Positions 34,504-46,400 of a DNA stretch of 64,000 nucleotides are shown here, one piece after another. Source of the DNA: Saccharina japonica. Lineage: Eukaryota; Sar; Phaeophyceae; Laminariales; Laminariaceae. The DNA is taken from assembly GCA_008828725.1 (NCBI GenBank), contig MEHQ01004136.1:62001-126000 (forward strand), read 5' to 3'. Every line of letters starts with the position of its first letter. Position 1 is the stretch's first letter. Made by a program: the position numbers and the translations under genes. Under the pieces are notes generated by a model that made no database searches, was not told the origin of the DNA, and saw only the letters and a program-made list of their open reading frames with translations.

Positions 34504-37394
34504 GTGAGCCTACAGGCTATACGTACTCGTACAGACAGTACATGGTACGTCGTTCCAGCGACGCCCCACAAGAAAACGCTCTGGTTTACACCTAGGCAGC
34601 ATTTGTCGCGTTGGCTTTCGGCTTTGCGCAATCAGAAGGCATGCGAGTAGGGTCCGAGAGACTCAAGCGTTTGTGCCTGGTGTCTGTTGCGAGATTGGCT
34701 GCGTTGGTTCTTGGACACAGACCACGGTCGACGTACATATGCATACGAGTACGAGTACAGAGCAGGGCATTAATTATAGGTGTTGCGCTGTTGCGCTGGC
34801 GCAACATTTGGCGAAAATAACGGTTTTGCGCAACAGTCGCCGCGAGGCTAGTTGCGCTGTGCGGTGCGCGCAACACTCCTTGAGTCGCCTGTTGCGCTGC
34901 GCGCAACAGACCCCGACCCACTAATTAATGCCCTGGTACAGAGTACTGCTGTACACTAGCCAGCTGACTGTACGAGCCAGTACCTACCCGTGCGTACCTC
35001 GTCACTCTTACGAGTACAGCAGTTGTACGAGTAATATCCAAGGGTTAGGGTCTACGATTTTTACTCGGAATATCGAGTGCGTTCGTACTGCGAGTACTAA
35101 ACGTATTGCAGCATCGCAGCACTGCTGTGTGTGTTTCTTTCTACTCAACCACATCAGCACACCCAGTGCCTGTCCTGATTCCTAATCCTAGAGAGATACA
35201 AATTATGTGGTCACAGACTGTGAAACAGAGAAAAACCAAACAAAATAAACGCAAATGAATGGGTAAAGCAAGTGAGATGCTAACGTGCCGGGTACGAGAA
35301 CACAACGACACGAGCCGAACCAAAAAATAAGCACAAAAAGACAAATAAAAAAACGAATTATGAAATGAAACAGAATACAAATGACGCAGGGAGACAGAAT
35401 CGCCCCTAGAAGAAGAGCACACGTGCCCAAGAGGAACAGATAACTGCTGCACGGGCGAGGCAACACGAAAAAGAGGAAGACACCTGGCGAACAAAATTCT
35501 GCGAGCTCTGGGAGTATGAGCAGTACTGAACGCCCGAATACTGCGAGTACTGGGAGCATGAGCAGTACTCAAGAGTATCCATCCAGAGTATTGAACCCGG
35601 AAATGCTGCAGCATTAGAGTGTTTGCGATAGAAGTAAAAAAAATAATTACTTTCCTTCCGCTCAAAAAAGTCAATTCCCTTCCCCTCCTGGTTTCGGTGT
35701 GTTTGCGATAGAAGTAAACAAAATCCTGCCGGCGACGCCTCCGAAGATGGTAAGGGAAGTGGGGTGAGGCATTGCTGCAAACCAAACAAACAACGAAAAC
35801 AAAAAGTAGCGTACGAGAGGAACGGCAGCCCAGCAACTGTGGCGGCGGCAGGGGTATGACCGCAGTGCCGCAGCTGCTATCCCACGACCGCAAGCAGCAG
35901 CACCGGCGGCTGCAGCTACGTGGCGGCAGCCCCAGCAGCAGCGGCAGCAGCGGCAGCAGCGGCAGCAGCGGCAGCAGCAGCAGCAGCAGCAGCAGCAGAG
36001 CAGCAGAAGCAACAGCTTCCGTTTTTGCCTTTTTCGATTTTGCGCCCGACTATTCTTGTCGTCGTGTGCTGCTCCTGCTGCTGCCCACGACCTACGCGCG
36101 ACACCGCGCCGGCACGCTCCGCTCCAAGCCCGCCCGGCGCCCGACATATATAGACCGTGGCGGCGCGCCGCCGCTGCTGCTAGTGCTGCTAGTGCTGCTA
36201 CCGCAGTGTGGTGAAATTGAAATGATACACGACGATCTGTCATCCTGTCGCGCTCTAGGAGCAAGGCGGTACGAGCACGTCTCCATACGAGTACGACTCG
36301 TACGAGTAACTCGTACGAGTAACTCGTACTCGTACGAGTAGTTCTTCTGAACAGCGCATCCTCCACGACACCAAGCCGGCGAGAGCGTACCGTAGCGGGC
36401 CGCCAGCAGTCCGCCGGCGCCCCGTTAGCAAAATCCAGCACCGCTTGTCCGTATCATACTGTAGCTACACCTCTCGAGCCTCTGTGCTCCCACCGGTTGC
36501 AGCAAGGTTGTGACCTATGGGAGACATCTCCCACAATTTGGGGAGTTCTGCGTCGGTAGAATGCTCGGTGCGTGTAGGCCAATCAAACTGAGAGACAAAA
36601 GTTACCGTAACTTTTGATCAAAAACATACTTCTCTTGAGTAAATTTTTGCCGTTTTTTCAAAAATTTACCTCAAATCCTTCCTTCGGCAGAATTTTTAGA
36701 GAAGTAAAAGTAAAAAAAACAAAACGCAAACACTCTATTAGAGTGTTTGCGTTTTTTTGTTCTTACTTTTACTTCTCTAAAAAATCTCCCGAAGGGAGGA
36801 TTTGAGGTATTTTTTTTTAAAAACGGCAAAAAAGTACTTTAGCGAAGTAAGGATTTGATCAAAAGTTACGGTAACTTTTGGCTCTCAGTTTCATTGGTCT
36901 ACACACACCGAGCATTCTACCGACGCAGGACGCCCCAACACAGCACAACAACCGATAGGAACACAGAGGCTTGAGAGGTGTAGCTAGAGTATGACACGGA
37001 CGAGCGGTGTTGGGTTTTGCTAGCGGAGCGCCGGCGGACTGCCGGCGGCCCGCTTCGGTACACTCTCGCCGGCTTAGTGTCGTGGAGGATGCGTCGTTCA
37101 GAAAGAACTACTCGTACCGCCTTGCTTGTAAAGCGCGACAGGATGACAGATCGTCGTGTATCATTTCAATTCCACCACACTGCGGTAGCAGCAGTAGCAG
37201 CACTAGCAGCAGCGGCGGCGCGCCGCCACGGCCTATGTATGTCGGGCGCCGGGCGGGCTTGGGGCGGAGCGTGCCGGCGCGGTGTCGCGCGTAGGTGGAG
37301 GGCAGCAGCAGGAGCAGCACACGACGAGAAGAATAGTCGGTCGCAAAATCGAAAAAAGCAAAAACGGAAGCTGTTGCTTTTGCTGCTCTGCTGC

Positions 37395-37427
<33 letters not shown>

Positions 37428-40400
37428 GGGGCTGCCGATGATGTTTGTTTATGTTGCTGGAGCAGACGCTGCCGTTAGCTGCCGCCATGTAGCTGCAGCC
37501 AACTGCTGTGCTGCTGCTTGCGGTCGTGGAACAGCAGCGACGGCACTCCGGTTATCCCTGCCGCCGCCACCGTTGCTGGGCTGCCGTTCCTCTCGTAGTC
37601 TTATCTAGTCTTTGTTTTCGTTATTTGTTTGGTTTGCCGCATTGCCTCACCCCACTTCTCTTGGTATTTTCGGAGGCGTCGCCTGCAGGATTGGGTTTTC
37701 TTCTATCGCAAACACACCGAAATCGTGAAGGAAAGGGGATTCACTTTTTTTAGCGGAAGGAAAGTATTTTTTTTATTTACTTAGGTCGCAAACACTCTAT
37801 TCAAGTAAATGACTCCAAGTACTTCTCGTGCTTGCAGTTCGGTATGAAACCCTGAAATGACGCCTGTACTGCACCCCTTCGGTCATTTAAAAAAAAAGAG
37901 TACTGAAAATATATATGTTTTCGTCTTTTTTACAGCAGCAATACTATTAATGGTATAATAACACCATGTGAGTATTCCTTACGGAACACGGCATAATACG
38001 AGTAGCTACAGTTCTAACGCTTAGACCTCCGACCGACCAACGTATAGCTTGTTCGTCATAGTCTCTAGGAGATGTTGGGGCTCTTGGATCTGCAAGGGAG
38101 CGTAGGCATCGCTGTGTTTGCATCACGAAACGAAAGTGCTCCGCAGCAAGATTTTTGATCGTTTCGGAGCTCCTGTTTGGTATTTACACTCTGCTGTGGC
38201 CACGTAGGACGCTACGGACGGTCGAACTAGAGGCCCAGGAAGGTTTACCTACCAGTTCTCGGCGTCCTCATCGAAAGTCTGAGTTACAACAGTATCAGCA
38301 GTCGGAGAAACTGCCTTTTTTCAAATTCGTCTTTGGGTACCAGGGGTATGGCGAGTCGTTTTTGAGTAACAGGCACTTTTCGTGATGAAAAAGGCGTCTG
38401 CTCGATACGCCTCGTGAGACACAAATGTTGACCATAACCTAGGCTCCCTAAAACTACTCACCGGTCGGTAGTCTGAGCATTGGAACCAGAGAAATGTCGT
38501 TTTCCGTTGGGAGTCATGAAAAGGGATAAATTATACCAGAAATAGTATGGCAACTGAAAATGAAAAACGGTTTTGTTTTTAATTTGCTCTCGTAATTGAT
38601 ATGTAATTGATATGTAATTGATATTGCCCGAAGGGGCCCCTTGATCCTCAAATACTGCGATAATGTATTGGAACTATAAGCAATACCACCTGCCGAAACA
38701 CGTCGAACAGGGGTAAAAATGCAAAGATAGAGGAAATAAAAAGATAACATAAAAAGCAAGGGGGATACAGGCAGAATGGAAACGAAGACAGGAAACAAGA
38801 ACGAACGAAGAGAACTAATTTGCTGCGCGCAAGAGCCAGCACTCAGAGAGTACTCATTGGGCGAGTCGCATAAAGCCACTGATCGCATGCAGCCGGTGCT
38901 CTGCAATACCAGTAGCGTTCAGTGGCTTTAATTAATGGGTGTTTTGAGGGATGGGCTTACCATGGAGCACGTTTTGCGTTTCTAAAGCTTGGTATGTTTG
39001 GCTTGCATTTGCTACGCATATCCCATAGCCATGTATATACTCATACCAAAAGACGTTTTCTTTTTGATGATCTGGACTTTCCTCCTCCAACATATCAGCG
39101 CGGTACTGTTGCCGCTCGTACGTGTTTTTAGATCGTTTTTTGTTCTATCCCATTTATTTGTTTTGCCCCCCCTTTCTCCTTCCTATTAATAGTCGTAACT
39201 CAGATCTACAGTAGAGTCACAAGGTAGGCGCTTCTCCCTCCTCCCTCTCCACTACGGTACTTGCCTGAATTTTTATTGCGAGAATACTTACTGTACTAGA
39301 ATACTTACTGTACTTCGGCGCTTTCTTTCCCTCGTCGGCTCGCATCCAATGCATTGCGCTAGTTGCGCTAATTGCGCCTACCCACCTTACTAGGCGCTCT
39401 CAGCAGTTGATTCTGTTTTTTATTTGAGTTATGCAACTCACGAAATCATCTCTAGCATCATTCGAGGGTACCACTAGACCACCGATGCGACAGTCTGTAT
39501 TGAAATATTGTTTCCCATTGGTATCAAGCGTTTTCCGGTCAACCAGTTCCACTCTTTTGTAAAGTAACCTTACCAAAGTTTGCGCGCCATTGCCGTTGTC
39601 CGTGGCGAGCCAACTCTGTTACAATTCTGCTATGTGTGTTGGTGCGCACGTTGGGGCGCAGAGTCTTCGCGATCTCGTCAAATTCTGGTACCATGTCGTT
39701 GTATGCCAACCTCACCCCATCGTTGGAATATTCCGCACATCGGGCAGATCACGGTCTCGGTCGTCTAGACCTTATATTCGTCATAGCCTTTTTCAGATGC
39801 TGTGCAAGAGCCGCATCACACAGCCCCCCCCCGGTGCACATGAACGTATACCTGGTGCACAAGAGCCTTGTCATACAGACCCTACCCGGGAAACACGGTA
39901 GAGGTGGTGTGCCCCGTACAAATCAGCGATCTGCCTCCTCCGAATCATCTACCCAGTGTTATCGTGGGGTGGAAGATGAGGATATTACCTGTCGATTGTT
40001 TGAAGTGCTTTAGAGTAGCCCGCATCATTAGAAGCGTCAGCAATAACAATGCCGCTGTTGGTATCGATACAACCGTCTCACAGTCGACCAGATGCCGCAT
40101 GGAAGCAACGGAGCTAGAGCAGCTAAACGAGTACATCAAGGGGAAGCGGCTGGACGTCGTCGACGAGGTGTGTTGCCATTTAGGCCATTGGGCTGTACAA
40201 AAGTTCGTTGATATTAACAGATGGACTCAGGACACAGACCATCTCCTACATGCTGCCGTGGTTGTGGTTTAGTTGAAACGATATAAACGTGTCACCCAAA
40301 TACACCTTTACACTATCGCGGGCCGTCCCGCTGCAGACAATCTTTTGAGATTCGGTATTGCGCGGGAATACTGGGTACCTTCTTGCAGAGCGCGGAACGC

Positions 40401-43400
40401 TTTAAAAATGGGTGGAATGAAAGGGTGGGTGGGTGGGTGGGTATGACCATCCTACCAAGGGGAAGAAACCGGTGTCCGCTTCGCCTTCTTGACCCCGTGT
40501 GTGTCCGTCACCGCTGGATATTGCGGGTTTGCCTCAGGGGTGTCAGGACTTGACCATTTTGACTTGAAAACCATGAACCCTCGAAGGATAAGGCGTCCCC
40601 CTATGTATCGCGCCGAGTTGCCTGAAAATGAGCGAACCCATGGCCTTTCGTGAAGCCGCCATCGTTTCGAGCTCGTTGACCACGCCCTCCCCTGGTATTG
40701 TCATGCTCCCACATGGCTGTTTACTGCACTGGCTGGGGATAGAGGGCTTGTTTTGACATTCCCTTGTCTTGTTTCTGGATGAAATACGCGCACTCAGGCC
40801 TCTGGCGTCTGCAAGTACGAGTTCGACATTGAAGCGCCTGGCAGCATGACCAACCGGTTGAACCACCGCATCACCAGAGTCATCAAGGACAAGGCCGACT
40901 TTCCCGGTCACATGAAGGGCCAGGTGAGGGACCTGATCTCGTTGTTTTTCGCAGCTGGTGTGGGACTTCTTCAGGGCTAGACTGAATACTATTGATGCTG
41001 TTGGCGACACCTGGATATAGAATACAGGCGACGAAGGCATGTATCTTCCATTTAGCGATGTTGTTCAATTGAGAGTTCTGCTGTTCTACTATCTCCGTCG
41101 TGGGGCCAGTGTGGCGGCGTAAGCTGGCCCCTTTCCTCATGAGGAGTCGACAATGTCCATGCACCAGTGGGCTTGGGGCGAACAACGTTTACACCTGTAA
41201 CGAGTTCAATAAGGTGTTTTCTCTCCATCGACTACCTCCGTGGCCATAACTCTCAATACGCTACTGCAGACGCTCCAAACAACGTCAGTTTTACCATTGG
41301 TGCGTTTGTTCCTGCTTCAAATAAAAAAAAAGCATCCGTGATGACGATGTTTCTGCTTCTAAACGGCTCACTTGGATGAGTCAAACTATCGCAACCGCTC
41401 TTGTCATCAGAAAATGTTGTGAAGGGCTCCAGTATAGACTTACGCGTCTTTGTCTTTTCCCTCAGCGGGCTCGGTTGACACTTCCCTGGCCTCTCAGAGG
41501 TCCCACTTGAACAACGCTCTCTTCTTCTACTTACCGGCAAACCTTTTCCCTTTTTCGTTGTATTTTAGGGTTAGAGCCTGCTTCCTGGTTGTCTTTACTT
41601 TTGTCGTTTCGTTTTTCGTTAGTTTTCGTTATTTTTCCGATTTTCTTGTCTTTCCATCTACCGTTTTATTTTTGTTTGGTTAGAGTATCGTCTTCAGTTT
41701 TTACCTTTTTTCGATTCTGTTTCGATTTCTGTTCTATCACTTCCCTCCCTCCCCCTGCCCCAGTTTTTGTTTTCCGGTTTTTTGTTGTTTCGCTTTATTT
41801 CCTGCTGTTTTTCTTTTTTTTGTTGACCGTTTTGTACGTGGAACCGTGTTGACGTTAAGCATCTACTTCCGCAAGAACAGCACAACACAATACACGCAAT
41901 CAGCCCAGCACAAAGAAGCGAAACAAGTACCCTGCTGATCAGAGTGCGACAACGCAAGCAGCAAGCAAGCAGACCGAGTTGGTGAGAGCCAATATGTCGT
42001 TGAGCATGTACAGCTCGCTGTGTTGTCAGAACGAGCGAAGAAAAAAAAATATTCCCGGCCTTCAAATGTATACAACCGCTCACAAGCAGCCGATGTGATG
42101 CGCGAATAGTCGGTTTTGCCCGAACTTCCAATATCATCAAGACGCAACACTACTCTTTCTCTTTGTCCTTTTTATTATCGTACAGCACGCGGCGTCGGGG
42201 TTGTGGGCCTCTTGGTATTTGCAAGGCATCAGTTTGCACCTATAATCATGGACCTCTCTGTCCGCTTAATGAATTCATTCTTAGGGTTAGGGTTAGGGTT
42301 AGTGTGGTACTTCTTGTGAACGTAGCAGGCGGCGCAATATGTGTAACAGTGTTACAGTACGAAGTATGTAGCACAGTTAGGGTTGACGGGAGCAGCACCT
42401 GTCATATTCGCAAGTAATGCACCACAGTTGGTTTGGTTGATTGCGGTATGTTTATGATGTTTATGATGCTTGACCCGAAACAACGGCAGTGCCGCACGAT
42501 ATTCCGTCAAGTACGGTATGCTCTACCAGCACAGCAATACCTGGTATTCAGCACAGTCCCCGGTATCCGTTGTTACATGTATTTGAGCGGTATTGATGAT
42601 TCCTTCTTACGGTTTGGTTTGTTCCTTCTCACGGACCTCAACCGAAACAAAACGAAGCGAAACTGAGTCAATCCGTTACGAAAGTGAATTGTCGATCCGC
42701 ACGGACTTGCTCGGAACGGATCGGATTATTTTTTATTTTTTAGTTCCTGCCTGGAATTGAAGCGTATTATCTTCTCGTGGCAGTAGCTGACTCGAACCGA
42801 TCCCTGAGGCTTTGAGCAGAACCGTGCATACCGGCGAAAACTAACACTGTGCGGTTCACATCCGTGGAGTTCGGACATTTTAGCACCGCCAGAGCGTGAT
42901 CCAGCACACCAGCACATACCCATAATCCTCATAATCGTGTTTTGAACCCGCAACTACATTGTTTTGCTCCCTTAGCCGTGGCGCATGAAACCTTCGACCT
43001 GCACATGGACGTCGATGCTCGCGCTGCCTCGCAGCGCTCGCTGACGTTTTCTCTCACACGGTCCCACTCGCAAAATTCCGAAGGAAACTCGGCACATGTA
43101 TAACTAGTACTCATAGTCCGGAATCCGGATGAGCAACTCTATTCTGTCGCACACTCCCTGCTAATATTCCCTCTTCTACCACGAGTACTGCAGCGGCTGT
43201 TCAATGCTGTGCGTCCACTGCCCGCGCGGCTTCATCTACTGATATATTGTACGTATCTGTCGATGCATTGTCCTTGTTTACTAACGCCCAGATCACTTCA
43301 GTAGTGATATAATGCATCACGGTTAGGAACTCCGAAATTCCTGGTTCATTTTCGGGTACCGTGCGTGTTCTTACAGTTCTAGGGGCAGTGCTGACTGATT

Positions 43401-46400
43401 TTGTTCACGATTTAGGAAAACAAAACTGGCTGCTACGTTAACAAACCGACGACTCAACGAAAGCACACACCACATAAAAGCAGTGCGCGTGCTGCTGCAT
43501 CGCACCATATCTTACACAATAGCGCAGACAAGCAGCGTAACACGCATGCATGAGCGGACCAGAAGACACTGGCGAACCCTGCGGCTGGCCAACGTACATC
43601 AAACTGCGTTTGCTAATATCGTAGCATCTAAATTTAACGTTTCCAGCACTCTTCCCGCACCACTTGCGCCTCCACGGCGACTCGCGCCGCCGCTTGCTGA
43701 CGCGAGCTAAGGCTGTGCGCGCAGCTCACCTTGGTTCCTGGCCAAGGCGGCGTGCGAGCAGCGCCTGACCTGACATGTTGCTCCACAAGTTTGTATTCGA
43801 TTTGTGCACGAAAAACTGCTTAAAAGCAAATTCTATTGACGTTTGTTTTAGTTATTTGGCAGTCTGGGCGTGCATCACATGCCGCTGATGCCGCTGATGC
43901 CTTCCACTGTCTTGAAGGTTATCGTGTTCCACACCAACCTCGTCGCGTGCGGCCACGGGTGCTTGCCAGAGTTTTTGCCCGAAGCGTTGCAGATAGTCGT
44001 AACATTGCTTTGGACGACCGTTTCGCGTTTACACTTTGCTCCGTTGTTTTGCGTCGTTTATCAATATCGTCACAACGTCTTGGAACTGCGTACTTATGGT
44101 TAGGGTTACTATTGCGTGAGTAGCGTGAGACACTTGGATGCAGAGGTTGGGTTGGGTCACGTCTTTGTTTGTGGGCTACTGGGTAGATTTAACCCATGTG
44201 CTGATTTCTGCCCCATATCCCAATGCGGTTCAAGGAAAGCTGTCTTACTCACACCAAGCAACGCAATTTGCCGTCTAAAGACAGAATCCATTGTCAGGAC
44301 AAAAACAGAGGGGTCTGTATGTGTCGAAGTTGGCATGGGTGTGGTTCTAAGAGTTGCCAGCGCAGTGATGCTGTTAAGTGTGCCTACGTTAAACTTTGAA
44401 GGAAACGTTCGTACTCGCGTATGACAGCTTCCTCCCTCGGTAGATCTTGTGATGGCTAACAATATCGTATTTGTGCCGCTTGTACAGCCCCTGGTAGCTG
44501 ATATTGTAGTTCAACCATATCCCTACCAATTAAAAAAATGTTCTCGATTGATTGAGTGCGCCAATATGGAGAAACACGGCCGGAGGGGCGGGGCATGTGT
44601 TTCCACCTTATATTTTTTATTACCGCCACACGCATCTTGATTGGTGTTACTTTTCACGAGACGATTCCTAAGTCTTCACCCGTATCAAATTGCGCTAAAG
44701 CGCGAGATGGCGAAATTCGAAGGTGTTCGGAATACAGTGGGGACGATGAACCTCCTGTGCGACTAAAATTGGGGTCAAATTTCGGAGGGGGGGGCACCTG
44801 TGACGAAGGCGTGTCCAAAAGGCCACCGAATGTAACAACCTCCCACGAGTTGAGCTGTGAAGCAAAAGTGACGACCAAAAACAAGCATAAACCAAGTAAA
44901 ACCTATACGAGTACGAGCTATGACGGCAAAAAAATGATTGGGGTGGAACATGTGCTTGAAGCGTTTTTTATTTCGCTCACGATGAGTGCTAGTTTTCCAA
45001 AACAAAACAGCGGCATTTCGCCCTTCGGGGACGCGTATATACGCTTTGATCACACAACACCATCGTGAGGGCAGGTTGGGACAAAAAAAAAAACACGTAA
45101 AACTAAACAAAACCCGAATGAGGCACAACTGACCGTGTCACGAGGTTTTACTTATCGACCATGCACGGATGATTCGGGCTTGAGACTGATATATTCGATG
45201 AACCTGTCGCAACCTGACCGGATGAGAACTGGCTTTGCGCTTGCGATCAGCTATCGAGGGGGTATATAAATCGCGTAGCAAAAGTGGACGGAAAGTTCCG
45301 CAGGTATGTGGCGAGCGCGCCCCTGCGCGAAACCATCCACACGACGTCGGCCCAAAGAGCGTGTGTTTGCGTTTTTCACGTTCGTTTTTTTTATCGCGTT
45401 ATGTCATCGTGACAACCGCTTTTTGATTGTCGTTTAACACCTCATCAATCGTTTTGGCGCCGCCCCCCCCCCTCAACACCCCTCAACACCCCAACTTTGT
45501 CGTACCGTGGTGGCACCGTGGTGGCAGATCCCGCTCCAGCTGATGGGCGAGGTCAACAAGGTTAGTGTGTGTTCGCTTATTTTCGTAGTTACCATGATTT
45601 TGTTCGTGGTTGCTTCTCCTGCGCTTTTTCCTTAGGTTGGCACACCGCCTCCTTCCTCCCTTGATCAATCTCGTCTTGCTGGAGATAGTATAATCCTAGC
45701 TTTGTTCCCGTGTTCCGCATCTATAAAGCGATTATCTGTGTTGCGTTGTCTATCCCGGCCGTTTCATGGGTGCTTCCTCCATCAATATTTGTGCTGTCTA
45801 CCCTTATTTTATGTGTCACTCTATATTCAGTATGCACGAGAAGCGCGAAAGCTATGCGGCGCCTCACACACGGGGTGTTGGCCAAGCTGCCATCTGCTTG
45901 TGGACTTGAGGACTTCTATATGCGTAGATTGCAATGTCGAGCCCTCACGGCATTTCAGCTATGGGTATGATCACGTGGCGTACTCCTTGGTTTTATGTGG
46001 CTTCATCGTTTAATATCGGTCCCGGGAGTCATCGTGAAGTTTGCAGTTGGTGACATGCTTCGTAGCGTTGGTACTTGGCCATGGTCGTTTTTTTTTGCGG
46101 GGATGAGGATACCGCCTAAGATGCAACCCTAACGATCGGCTACTCAATGTGCGCTGCCTATGGTTTTCTCGCCTCGATCGTGCTACGTACGTGTTCGCGC
46201 GCAGTTTGTGGTGGAAGAGATCATGAATGATAGCATCTTGATTGCGCTGGAGACCTACGGGCTTGTTGGGGCCCAAGGGGAGGGCTCGGAGGCCGAGCTC
46301 AACACCGACATGAACGAGATGATCGCGGTGCGTGCTACTCTAGAACATTTAGACCATATCAAGCGCCACAGCAGATATCGCCCCAAGTAGTAGACATGAA

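Larger units (their letters stand above)
35615..37799. mobile_element. 2.2-kb palindrome: two head-to-head inverted-repeat elements
   Basis: The left arm (35615-36737) and right arm (36739-37799) are inverted copies centred on 36738. TAGAGTGTTTGCG stands at 35615 and 36739, and its complement at 36725 and 37787, so each arm is bounded by the same inverted 13-mer, like two transposon copies meeting head to head. Arms match through ctcccgaag, gttacggtaactttt, the ccggcggactgccgg region, a CAG/CTG array and a gcctcaccccact block. No transposase is seen; this is a foldback or non-autonomous element. Arms differ in length and by substitutions, so it is not a recent perfect copy or an assembly mirror. 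Confidence 0.8.
34504..40083 (+). other. Intron 1 with palindrome, hairpins and SINE
   Basis: A 5.58-kb intron holding eight GTTGCGC/GCGCAAC heptamers (34782-34907), a 2.2-kb inverted repeat (35615-37799) and a SINE (39133-39492). The frames within it derive from the CAG-rich and T-rich repeats. Confidence 0.5.

Noticed and set aside
35141..36441. Long minus-strand frames (250 and 256 codons)
   Set aside because: They arise from pyrimidine-rich sequence and the CTG array of the inverted element, cross the element border, and have runs of Leu/Cys/Ala with no domain sense.
36440..36470. TACTGTA footprint inside the palindrome left arm
   Set aside because: The right arm has the same length at this place with a single G/C difference, so the word arose by substitution and is not an insertion.
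42970..43040. GC-rich + frame VAHETFDLHMDVDARAASQ as an extra exon of the trigger-factor-domain gene
   Set aside because: The chain of exons already covers the domain without it, and no good donor follows in phase.
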